From SIG307 sp964609025 (GTDB lineage: Bacteria > Bacillota > Clostridia > Lachnospirales > Lachnospiraceae), in assembly GCA_964609025.1 (NCBI GenBank), contig CAZSQM010000002.1, positions 1 through 64,000 on the forward strand: DNA of 64,000 nt. Reading direction: 5' to 3'. Each line of letters opens with the position of its first letter. Position 1 is the first letter of the stretch. The translations under genes and the position numbers were made by a program. Below, one piece after another: positions 44,486 through 51,529 of this stretch. The notes beneath the pieces were generated by a model. The model saw only the letters and a program-made list of their open reading frames with translations, searched no databases and was not told the DNA's origin.

Positions 44486-45946
44486 TTACCCCCTTGTAAT
44501 CATTCTAATAGCGTTGTACTTCTCGTACCTACCGCCCTTCTCGCCGAATTGGTTCAACGGGTCGTGCATAGGTTTTAACTTCGTTTCAATGTGCCGCGGC
44601 GGTATCGGTCGCATCATGCAGAAATATCGTATATCGTCACACGCATGGTCCTCTAAGTCGGTGTCTAAGTCCTCTACATTGTGTTCGTCATACATCATAA
44701 GCGGCACGGTTCTTATAGCTGCCTTGCAGGTGTCAAAAAAGTAAATCATTGCTTTTCCGTTATCGTCAAACTTCATGCGCTCTCGCACCTGCATCCATCC
44801 AGGTATTCGGTCGTTTACGCCCGGTTCAAACCATAGCTGATGCTTTTCTGCTTCCTCTGCCGCCGATATACCGTGTGAACCATCCCAAATGGAAGGGTCC
44901 GCAACTCCTCGTATCTTCTTTCCCTTGAGCCACCGATGCTCTCTCTCAATCTCCGCGATTTTGTCGAACTGCTCCTTGTTACTCCACTTAACACCCTCAT
45001 TCGGCGTACCGGTGCATCCGTACAATTCCAATATGCGGTATGCAACACCTTCGTAATCTACCGCCCACCATCCGCACGAGAACGGTTTTCCGTATCCCCA
45101 GTCGTAGGACCGGTATATCTTCCAGTCCTTCGGAATCTCAAACGGTTCAATTACATGGGTGAACTTGTGGTCTTCCAGTGCTTCCTCTAAGGATATTCCC
45201 GCATCGTGACACATCTGTGGGTCCGGTGTAGCTCTAAACTCTTCGAAGTACGCGCCTTCGAACACATCCCAACGACCCTCTAACCACGCCTTCCGAAGTT
45301 TCGGCGGAAGTGCCTCCAGCTTTTTAATGTAATTTGGGTCATTTTCCATCAAGGCCTTATTGTCCGTGACAAGTGATTGAATAAAGCTGTACTCCTCCGG
45401 ATCCTCGCCTATTTCAAATCTTCTGTCAATGAACAGACGCTTTATATATCCATGCCCCTTTCCGCCGGGATTGCATGTGTAGTAGATTCTGTGTGGGAAA
45501 TCATTTACACCACGTACACACGCCGTAATCTTCTTTATCTGCTCCTCGGAAAGCTGTGTTGCTTCATCTAGGAACAATACGTCAACCTCTGTTCCTTGGT
45601 AACGCTCCACATCATTCTCCGTGTCACAATAACGAAACAATATGGTAGAACCATTAGGGAATCTCATTTCTTTGTCCGATGTGTTATACTTCGCTACCGC
45701 ATTCTTTGTACCGCACATAAGCAACTTCTTTAACGGTTTCACATGGTTTGCAATCAGCTCCGGATATGTTTTACGAACAATCATGCAGATAATCCCCGGA
45801 TGCTTCCCACATAACACCGTTGCCTTGTACCTTATCGCCCACGACTTGCCGCCGCCTCTGGCCCCACCAAACGCAACATGAGTATGCTTGTCCTTTAGGA
45901 ATAGTTTCTGCTTTTCACTTGGCGGCAATAAGTTCACACGACGCAT
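44486..45946 (-). CDS. Terminase large subunit
   Basis: DNA-packaging motor, 486 residues. The ATPase domain shows Walker A GGARGGGKS (about 27-35), Walker B VLFLDEA and a coupling TCNPGG motif. The nuclease domain has the three acidic sites in YRSYDWGYG, GVADPSIWDG and DHACDDIRY. Next to the small terminase gene upstream and portal downstream. GGGGGTG precedes the ATG. Confidence 0.95.
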   Translation of the reverse strand: MRRVNLLPPSEKQKLFLKDKHTHVAFGGARGGGKSWAIRYKATVLCGKHPGIICMIVRKTYPELIANHVKPLKKLLMCGTKNAVAKYNTSDKEMRFPNGSTILFRYCDTENDVERYQGTEVDVLFLDEATQLSEEQIKKITACVRGVNDFPHRIYYTCNPGGKGHGYIKRLFIDRRFEIGEDPEEYSFIQSLVTDNKALMENDPNYIKKLEALPPKLRKAWLEGRWDVFEGAYFEEFRATPDPQMCHDAGISLEEALEDHKFTHVIEPFEIPKDWKIYRSYDWGYGKPFSCGWWAVDYEGVAYRILELYGCTGTPNEGVKWSNKEQFDKIAEIEREHRWLKGKKIRGVADPSIWDGSHGISAAEEAEKHQLWFEPGVNDRIPGWMQVRERMKFDDNGKAMIYFFDTCKAAIRTVPLMMYDEHNVEDLDTDLEDHACDDIRYFCMMRPIPPRHIETKLKPMHDPLNQFGEKGGRYEKYNAIRMITRG

Positions 45947-45961
45947 AGTTCATCACCCCCA

Positions 45962-46567
45962 CTAATCCGCATAATCGTTCAACTCTCCCTCTATGGAGAT
46001 AACGATACTTGTATCCGTATCCTCTTCCTTCGCTTCCTTCTCCAGCTTCGCAATACGCGCTCTCTGCTCTCTCTCGTCCAAATCAGCGCGGAATATGCCA
46101 ATCTCTTTCAGATTCTTCAACGCAACGGTAAGCTGTTTCAGTTTCTCGTAATCCACCATAGTGATGTCCTGTACCTCGTAGGACTCCTCGGTATATGTGA
46201 CATCTGCAAGTCCTAATCCCTTGCCCTCTGTAATCTCCGTCCTCTTCGTTCTCTTGACAAGGATTACATCTAACTCGTCTACTGCTTTCTCCAGCTTGTC
46301 CAGGAGTTTGTTTCCGATAAATACCGCTTTGGCAATATCCTTCGCTTGTTCATCGCAAATCAAATCAAGTGATTTATTTGCACGAGTTGATTTGAACGTT
46401 ACTCTCTCGTCTAACCAATTTCCGCGCTGTGCCATGCCTTGTATCTTCGAATACGACACTCCGTACTTCTTTTCCAGTTGGCGGTAACTGGTATCAGTCG
46501 AGATGTACTCTTGCCTTATCTGTTCCCATACCTTGTCTGGAATCACTACTCTCTTTTTTGATTTCAT
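45962..46567 (-). CDS. Terminase small subunit
   Basis: DNA-recognition subunit of the packaging machine, 201 residues. The N-terminal helix-turn-helix (TDTSYRQLEKKYGVSYSKIQGMAQRG region, about 24-48) is the Terminase_2/phBC6A51-like DNA-binding fold. A helical core and an acidic C terminus (EKEAKEEDTD) follow. An 18-bp sequence containing a palindrome occurs both inside this gene and just upstream; it may be its recognition site. First gene of the late operon. Confidence 0.85.
   Translation of the reverse strand: MKSKKRVVIPDKVWEQIRQEYISTDTSYRQLEKKYGVSYSKIQGMAQRGNWLDERVTFKSTRANKSLDLICDEQAKDIAKAVFIGNKLLDKLEKAVDELDVILVKRTKRTEITEGKGLGLADVTYTEESYEVQDITMVDYEKLKQLTVALKNLKEIGIFRADLDEREQRARIAKLEKEAKEEDTDTSIVISIEGELNDYAD
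46362..46379. repeat. 18-bp repeat, copy inside terS
   Basis: aaatcaagtgatttattt, identical to 46606-46623. The first 14 bases form a palindrome AAATCA-AG-TGATTT. The copy is in the coding part of the small terminase, where pac sites of many phages are found. Confidence 0.6.
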
Positions 46568-46597
46568 TGCACACCTCTCTTTTCTCGCCTACCCCAA

Positions 46598-46630
46598 TCA
46601 TAAAAAATCAAGTGATTTATTTTCTAACCC
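46598..46630 (-). promoter_or_regulatory. Candidate late promoter (GGTTAGAAAA box, site 1)
   Basis: GGTTAGAAAA (46621-46630), 17 bp, then TATGAT (46598-46603) on the minus strand, about 25 nt upstream of the predicted start and 54 nt from the terS ATG. It lies just after the early terminator, where the late promoter is expected. The spacer contains the palindromic repeat. Confidence 0.6.
46606..46623. repeat. 18-bp repeat, copy upstream of terS
   Basis: Second exact copy of the 18-bp sequence at 46362-46379, with the same 14-bp palindrome, inside the candidate late promoter. Binding by the small terminase or by a late regulator would fit. Confidence 0.6.
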
Positions 46631-46637
46631 GGAAATA

Positions 46638-46661
46638 AAAAAAGAGTGCCGAAGCACTCCT
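46638..46661 (-). terminator. Strong terminator between early and late operons
   Basis: On the minus strand GGAGTGC, a TTCG tetraloop and GCACTC (46645-46650 with 46655-46660) followed by seven Ts (46638-46644). It lies 9 bases past the last early gene. It separates the early transcript from terS. Confidence 0.9.
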
Positions 46662-46669
46662 TATAATTT

Positions 46670-46984
46670 TTATTCTTCCGGCATATCGTAACAACCGTAC
46701 ACCATTCCTTCATACCTTTTCTTGATAGCGTCCCCTAATGGAGAGTAAACCTTATCAATCTCAATCACTTTTTGAAGTGAATAATAGACCACAATCTCTT
46801 CCAATACCTCTTTTGCTCTTTCCTCTGTTCCGTATTCGCCAAGTACGATGGCTTTGTCGTTAAATCCCGCTTTTACTAAATACGACTTTTCATCGGTATA
46901 TCTGTTTTGTTTTTCAGACACATAAACGCATTCACACGATTTTAGCGGAACAACATAATTTCTGTCCTGTGACCTAATCAGCAT
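46670..46984 (-). CDS. Small phage protein, function unknown
   Basis: 104 residues, AGGTGG before the ATG. Pattern: N-terminal strand LIRSQDRNYVVPL, a lysine/glutamate middle, helix ERAKEVLEEIVVYYSL, acidic end. Similar small proteins occur in phage early regions, often starting with a residue pattern like this; no role is known. Last gene before the early terminator. Confidence 0.7.
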   Translation of the reverse strand: MLIRSQDRNYVVPLKSCECVYVSEKQNRYTDEKSYLVKAGFNDKAIVLGEYGTEERAKEVLEEIVVYYSLQKVIEIDKVYSPLGDAIKKRYEGMVYGCYDMPEE

Positions 46985-46992
46985 ATAACCAC

Positions 46993-47412
46993 CTACTTTC
47001 CCGAACTACCGAAACCGTTGTCCCCTCGCTCCGTATCTTCCAGTCGATCCACAAGCTGCAATTCCGTTTCCGGGACCGGCAGAATCACAATCTGCGTAAT
47101 CTTGTCCCCCTCTGCGAAGATATACGGCATATTGCTGTCGTTATACATCTTCACCACGATTTCACCGGTATACCCTGCATCCACAACGCCCTCACATCGC
47201 AGTACGTTATTTACATTCAGTCCCGACTTGCTCTTAATCATACCTACATACCCCTTCTGGATAAGCATATGTACGCCAGTGTCAATCATCCAACTACCTT
47301 TTGGAACTACACCAAATGCATCCGGTGCATAAATATCGTACCCTGCATCGCTCTCATGCGCCTTAGTCGGCATCTTCGCTCCATCGTCAAGCAATACTTT
47401 AATCTCTACCAT
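46993..47412 (-). CDS. dut: dUTP diphosphatase
   Basis: Hydrolyses dUTP to dUMP, keeping uracil out of phage DNA. All five motifs of the trimeric family are in order in the 139-residue product: SDAGYD, KSKSGL, GVVDAGYTGEI, GDKITQIVI and RGDNGFGSSGK. GAGGT precedes the ATG. In a tight early operon (gaps 4-8 bases). Confidence 0.95.
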   Translation of the reverse strand: MVEIKVLLDDGAKMPTKAHESDAGYDIYAPDAFGVVPKGSWMIDTGVHMLIQKGYVGMIKSKSGLNVNNVLRCEGVVDAGYTGEIVVKMYNDSNMPYIFAEGDKITQIVILPVPETELQLVDRLEDTERGDNGFGSSGK

Positions 47413-47416
47413 TTCT

Positions 47417-47770
47417 TTATACCTCGCTTGTTCTTATTCCGTAACGTTCGAGCATCAGCTTACGCTTTATAATATACTCTTTCGTCTTTACTCCCTTTGC
47501 ATCCTCTACTATCGTTTCCCCGTTCCTCTCATATACGAAGTCGGCAACATAGGAACACTTTCGTTCTATCAGCTTCCCTTTCTTCTTTCCGTCCTCCGGT
47601 TCTCTCTGCTCCGGTATTAGGACGTATTCGACTTGCCTGCGCAGGCCACTTATCTCCCCTGCTAATTCCAGTAGCTTTAGTTCTTGCCAACGTCGATACT
47701 CTGACTTGCTGTCGAACTTCTGTCCGTCAACATATATCTTCTGTGCATGATACTTATTCCCTCTCCACAT
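47417..47770 (-). CDS. DUF1064 protein, nuclease-like
   Basis: 117 residues of the DUF1064 family, which shares the PD-(D/E)XK nuclease pattern: a conserved FDSKSEYRRW helix, VADFVY strand and VEDAKGVKT (acidic residues and Lys at the expected spacing). Phage members sit among replication and recombination genes. Biochemical role unproven. GAGTGATG precedes the ATG. Confidence 0.82.
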   Translation of the reverse strand: MWRGNKYHAQKIYVDGQKFDSKSEYRRWQELKLLELAGEISGLRRQVEYVLIPEQREPEDGKKKGKLIERKCSYVADFVYERNGETIVEDAKGVKTKEYIIKRKLMLERYGIRTSEV

Positions 47771-47776
47771 AAAACA

Positions 47777-47989
47777 TCACTCGTATTTCTGATTTATGAG
47801 ATTATACAACTTGCACTTCTCATAATCTCCGTTACAATACTTTTCCTTCACGTTCTCCTTGAACTTACTACCTCTAAATTCTAACGCAGTCCTGCTTCCT
47901 TTTTCTAACCCCTCACAAAATATTTTCTTTCTATCTTCCGTGATATAAAAAGGGCATTTTACATCTACACTTTCATAATCTGTTCCCAT
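47777..47989 (-). CDS. Small cysteine-containing phage protein
   Basis: 70 residues starting at the ATG at 47989 (GAGAGG eight bases upstream). Four Cys (CPFY, FCEG, YCNG, KCKLY) could bind a metal. The pattern resembles a short zinc-ribbon-like phage protein. A GGTTAGAAAA box with TAGAAT 17 bp downstream lies inside this gene. Confidence 0.65.
   Translation of the reverse strand: MGTDYESVDVKCPFYITEDRKKIFCEGLEKGSRTALEFRGSKFKENVKEKYCNGDYEKCKLYNLINQKYE
47878..47910 (-). promoter_or_regulatory. Candidate phage promoter (GGTTAGAAAA box, site 4, intragenic)
   Basis: GGTTAGAAAA (47901-47910), 17 bp, then TAGAAT (47878-47883) on the minus strand. It is inside the coding sequence of the Cys-containing protein and would serve the DUF1064, dut and following gene. 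Being in coding sequence, it could be chance. Confidence 0.3.
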
Positions 47990-48012
47990 AATCGGTACCT
48001 CTCCTTTCATAG

Positions 48013-48063
48013 TTAATCAAAAAGTGACATCAGCTTCCGTATCAAATCAAACGCTTCTTTCAT
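48013..48063 (-). CDS. Possible 16-residue peptide
   Basis: ATG at 48063 with AAAGGAAGG upstream, codes for 16 residues ending just before the ribosome site of the next gene. Too short to judge by homology; the good site and filled gap are the only evidence. Confidence 0.3.
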   Translation of the reverse strand: MKEAFDLIRKLMSLFD

Positions 48064-48092
48064 TGCTTTTCCTTCCTTTCTTCAATTTTGCA

Positions 48093-48326
48093 TTATCGCC
48101 GCACGCTGACGCTGTTTTTTACATTTCGTACCGCTTGTATCGTTTTATACATTGCATTTTCTTCCGTTCTCAACGCCCTTTCCTCGTCAATCGGTATCAC
48201 GATGCGGTCTTTCGTATCTTCTCCTTTTTTGTTCATAAAAGCTCGGATATCTTCATAAACACTTTCGGTTTTAAAGTCCTTTCTCTGCAAGATGATGTAA
48301 GGCTCTCTGTAATCTGTGACGTTCAT
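48093..48326 (-). CDS. Small phage protein, function unknown
   Basis: 77 residues, AAAGGAG before the ATG. Charged, with a basic C terminus (QAVRNVKNSVSVRR). A helix at about 22-55 (DIRAFMNKKGEDTKDRIVIP) is seen. No family recognised. Confidence 0.6.
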   Translation of the reverse strand: MNVTDYREPYIILQRKDFKTESVYEDIRAFMNKKGEDTKDRIVIPIDEERALRTEENAMYKTIQAVRNVKNSVSVRR

Positions 48327-48348
48327 CCCTTACTCCTTTCCTCCATTT

Positions 48349-48948
48349 TCATTTATCAATTACCTCAAACTCTATTACCCATACATAAGGGTTAGCGTTC
48401 CAGCCGAACAATTCAAGGTCGGTGGCTCTGATGGTAGAGTCCCAAAGTCCTGCAAATTTGTCAAATGCGTTTTTGACACCTCCATCAAACAACAACGACT
48501 TTTCTATTCCTTCTTTCAGAATCTCTCCACCAGAAATGTCCTGCAACCGTTCTACATTTACAGCGGTAACCTTTAAAAATATTCTGGCCGCCTCTTTTGG
48601 CATATGAATGGACGGACGCCATTTTACATTATAGTAATCCAGCAGCTGTCTTTGTTCTCTCTCGGTTACCCTGTCAGCTAAATAAAAATACTTTTCTCCG
48701 TCATATGCACTACACCACGTCTCCCTCACGTACAGTATGTCATTGACCTTATACGGTGCTGCGCAAATAAAGTTACAAGCCGCTCCCTCAACTGTCGGCG
48801 GTAAATTCGTACCATATGCATTGCCTTTCCACTTAAAACCATCCATCGGTGAGTATGTCGGCTGCGGATTAATCAATCTCCTCGTCACCTTCTTTCTTCC
48901 GTCCAGTATTGCTCTTACCATCTCTGTGTTAAATAATATTGGTTTCAT
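48349..48948 (-). CDS. ASCH-like phage protein
   Basis: 199 residues. The start MKPILFNTEMVRAILDGRKKVTRR and the later LYVRETWC are the pattern of ASCH-domain phage proteins, a PUA-like fold that binds nucleic acid or modified bases. C-terminal segment YVWVIEFEV closes the beta barrel. Exact function unknown; its place among methyltransferases is suggestive. The start overlaps the possible 18-residue frame upstream. Confidence 0.75.
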   Translation of the reverse strand: MKPILFNTEMVRAILDGRKKVTRRLINPQPTYSPMDGFKWKGNAYGTNLPPTVEGAACNFICAAPYKVNDILYVRETWCSAYDGEKYFYLADRVTEREQRQLLDYYNVKWRPSIHMPKEAARIFLKVTAVNVERLQDISGGEILKEGIEKSLLFDGGVKNAFDKFAGLWDSTIRATDLELFGWNANPYVWVIEFEVIDK

Positions 48949-49001
48949 CTTTTTTTCCTTTCCTCCGTTTCGAACATTCTCATTACATCAATCAATCTCA
49001 T
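48945..49001 (-). CDS. Possible 18-residue peptide
   Basis: ATG at 49001 with AAAGGAG upstream; the stop overlaps the ASCH gene start as ATGA, so it could couple its translation. Basic C terminus (EERKKR). Low support. Confidence 0.35.
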   Translation of the reverse strand: MRLIDVMRMFETEERKKR

Positions 49002-49224
49002 GGTGTCGCTCCTTTCTCCGTTCCAATTCTTCCTCAAAGTCCTTTTCGCATTGCTCTCCTAAATACCACCTTTTGCACTCCGTACATTCTTCGTACGGCA
49101 TTTCCGTCCTTAAATCCTTATAACCCATGCAATAATACTGTGGCTTGTTGTCCTTGTAAAACTCGATGGATGGTTTTCCCTTCTGCTGGACAATACCCTT
49201 TGCTACCAACGCACAATATGCCAT
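48988..49224 (-). CDS. Small phage protein with CxxC
   Basis: 78 residues, AAAGGCGG before the ATG. Contains ECTECKRWYLGEQC and a highly charged C terminus. Seen widely in Firmicutes phages by pattern; no role known. The 5' end abuts the upstream gene. Confidence 0.65.
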   Translation of the reverse strand: MAYCALVAKGIVQQKGKPSIEFYKDNKPQYYCMGYKDLRTEMPYEECTECKRWYLGEQCEKDFEEELERRKERHHEID

Positions 49225-49227
49225 CCA

Positions 49228-49647
49228 TCATGCACCGCCTTTCTCCGCAAGTGCGGCTTCGGCTTTTTCACGGGTGAGGAACCACGTTTTGCCGATACTC
49301 TCCCCAAGTTCAACCGTGCGAAATTTTCTTCCTCCCTCTTCATGTTCCAAGTGCATCAACCATGCACCGTATCGAGAAATCACAAAATCTGTAATATTGT
49401 ATTCGAGAATATGCGGTTTCATCGGTATGAATACGGTATCTCCCACCTTGCACGGCAACCGCAGAAGCAACCCTTGTTCCTCTGCATCCTTGTACCCTTT
49501 CAGTTCATAGTACATTTCATCACATCTTTTCGATTGCCACCTAACCCTCCGAATCCAATCTGCAAATTCCTTTTCATTACTCGTAATTATCGGGAATGCA
49601 CCCTCGGAAAGATTCTCTCGCAATACCTTTTCGTAATCTATACTCAT
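49228..49647 (-). CDS. Conserved phage protein, function unknown
   Basis: 139 residues, GGAG before the ATG. Helical N terminus with YKDAEEQGLLLRLPCKVGDTV, then a beta segment, ending in WFLTREKAEAAL. This end and the LRLPCKVGDTV block recur in phages of clostridia, with no known function. Confidence 0.72.
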   Translation of the reverse strand: MSIDYEKVLRENLSEGAFPIITSNEKEFADWIRRVRWQSKRCDEMYYELKGYKDAEEQGLLLRLPCKVGDTVFIPMKPHILEYNITDFVISRYGAWLMHLEHEEGGRKFRTVELGESIGKTWFLTREKAEAALAEKGGA

Positions 49648-49651
49648 TCCG

Positions 49652-49798
49652 TCACTCTCCTATCTCATCAATTTCGATTCCGTGCGATTCTTCGATTTCT
49701 TTTCTGCACCTTTGCTCAAATTCGCAATCCGCACAATCAACGGAAGAATCGAAATCGCAATCTTCTCCGAACATTTTTATATAATCTCTGTTTTTCAA
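49652..49798 (-). CDS. Small Cys-rich phage protein (TTG start)
   Basis: 48 residues. Start is TTG at 49798 with AGGAG five bases upstream; the next gene starts 5 bases after the stop. Pattern CxxxxxxxCxxCxxxxxC (DCDFDSSVDCADCEFEQRC) suggests a small metal site. Rich in Asp/Glu. No ATG would be found for it by size-limited searches. Confidence 0.6.
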   Translation of the reverse strand: MKNRDYIKMFGEDCDFDSSVDCADCEFEQRCRKEIEESHGIEIDEIGE

Positions 49799-49813
49799 TG
49801 CTTCTTCTCCTCT

Positions 49814-51529
49814 CTACATTGCAAAGCTCAACTGTTCTTTACTGTCGTCAATCCTCATATTCGGCATACGCTCACATCTGCATAGCTCCGGCAGATTTGC
49901 TCGAACCAGTGCCGCCGGTATAGGCGGACAAACCGCATTTCCACATCTACGCACCTGTTCTCTACGCGGATACTCATTGCCGATATAGTCATGGTCGATA
50001 ATGTAATCATCTGGAAATCCTTGGCACCCATACAGTTCCTTCGGCTCCAGCATGCGAAGCCCGATATCGACGATTTGATAATCAACGCCCTGTATTGTTA
50101 CAAGACCGAATCGGTCTCTTGCTGTCACAGTATCCAGTGGCCCATTTATGTCTTGTCCTGTTCCGCTGCCGTAATACTTAATCAAAAATGCTCTTACTTC
50201 TCCAAAATGTCCATCCCCTGCCGTTATGGTTGGTATAGGTTCTCTTACATCTCTTCCGTCACAATTGTTGTTCATTTGGATAAGTGTCGCAGCGCATACG
50301 CTGTTGTGGTCCCATGCCGTCACCGTAGGCAATGGATTCTCCAGTGAGACTCCTGCTCCTTTATAGCCGCCGTCAAAATACTTATGCAGGAATGATGTAA
50401 CCAAGCCGTATCGATTTGAACCATCCACCGTCATAATCGGTTCTTCTATACTCTGTCCTCTCACTTCCTTATCAGATGTTTCAGAATGATACTGGATAAG
50501 CGTTGGACCGATAAGGCAATGCTCATTCTTGCTCACTATCGTAGTAAGCGGTTTGCGCACATCTTTGCTCCTGTCGGCTGTAAAGCCTGTCTGCCCTATC
50601 TGTACCATGTAAGGTTCACACAGATAATGCTTTCCGCTTGAAACAATAGTCGGCAATGGATTTTTTATGTCGTGTACTCTCGGCTCCTGTCCTTTTCGTT
50701 CTCCGTAACCAATCGGAACAATGAATGGCTCCGCATTATCGATTACAAACTTTTTCAGTCCTCTCGCAATCCGCTCCATTGTTTTTTCTGCAAGCGGACG
50801 CACTGCTCGTATTCCATACTTTTCTTTGATTTCCTCCGCCGTGTCAAAAATGGATGGGCATGGCAGCGAGAAATCAAGCTGCGTATACGCTCCTACATAC
50901 GGTTTGAGCAATCCAGCCTTTACCTGTACGCTGTCCTTCGGTCCGTGTGTCGGGTCCGGCCATACAATCGGTTTTCCGTCACATCTTGCAATCAAAAAGA
51001 ACCTCTTTCTCATGGTTGGCGTTCCGTAGTCTGCCGCAGTCATCTCTCTGTGCTCTACTATGTAACCCAAATCTTCCAGCTGGCTCACAAACTTTTGGAA
51101 GGTAACGCCCTGTTTATCCTTAATCGGTCTGTGACTCCGATTCAGCGGTCCCCATGTTTTAAATTCCTCAACATTCTCCAGCATGATAACCCTCGGCCGT
51201 ACCAGCGCCGCCCACCGAAGTGCAACCCATGCAAGTCCACGAATATTCTTATCTTTCGGCTTTCCTCCTTTTGCCTTGGAAAAGTGCTTACAGTCCGGCG
51301 AGAACCATGCCAGCGCTACCGGATGTCCTTCGCAGGCTTCTATCGGGTTTACATCCCACACACTCTCGCAGTAATGCGTTGTATTCGGGTGGTTTGCTTT
51401 GTGCATCTTAATAGCTTCCTGGTCATGGTTAATAGCAATATCGACACTTCGTCCAGTCGCTAATTCAATACCGGTACTCGCTCCTCCGCCTCCGGCAAAG
51501 TTATCTACTATCAATTCTCCGTTTATCAT
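49814..51529 (-). CDS. DNA cytosine-5 methyltransferase
   Basis: 571 residues. Motif I DNFAGGGGASTG (9-20), motif IV SPDCKHFS with catalytic Cys 80, motif VI ENVEEF (118-123), motif VIII RKRFFLIA and motif X GNAVCPPIPAALV. Canonical Pro-Cys is replaced by Asp-Cys in motif IV. The target-recognition region (about 290-475) consists of six repeats with a P-x-x-T-(I/V/L)-x core (for instance NPLPTIVS, EPIPTITA). Lies downstream of the helicase-methyltransferase gene, overlapping by 4 bases. Such enzymes protect phage DNA from restriction. Confidence 0.9.
   Translation of the reverse strand: MINGELIVDNFAGGGGASTGIELATGRSVDIAINHDQEAIKMHKANHPNTTHYCESVWDVNPIEACEGHPVALAWFSPDCKHFSKAKGGKPKDKNIRGLAWVALRWAALVRPRVIMLENVEEFKTWGPLNRSHRPIKDKQGVTFQKFVSQLEDLGYIVEHREMTAADYGTPTMRKRFFLIARCDGKPIVWPDPTHGPKDSVQVKAGLLKPYVGAYTQLDFSLPCPSIFDTAEEIKEKYGIRAVRPLAEKTMERIARGLKKFVIDNAEPFIVPIGYGERKGQEPRVHDIKNPLPTIVSSGKHYLCEPYMVQIGQTGFTADRSKDVRKPLTTIVSKNEHCLIGPTLIQYHSETSDKEVRGQSIEEPIMTVDGSNRYGLVTSFLHKYFDGGYKGAGVSLENPLPTVTAWDHNSVCAATLIQMNNNCDGRDVREPIPTITAGDGHFGEVRAFLIKYYGSGTGQDINGPLDTVTARDRFGLVTIQGVDYQIVDIGLRMLEPKELYGCQGFPDDYIIDHDYIGNEYPRREQVRRCGNAVCPPIPAALVRANLPELCRCERMPNMRIDDSKEQLSFAM

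Noticed and set aside
43541..44578. Long plus-strand reading frame (345 codons) opposite the portal gene
   Set aside because: It is antisense to a full-length portal gene, has no ribosome site, and codes for a composition typical of a shadow frame.
50672..51463. Plus-strand reading frame of 263 codons opposite the cytosine methyltransferase
   Set aside because: Antisense to conserved methyltransferase motifs; no supporting start site.
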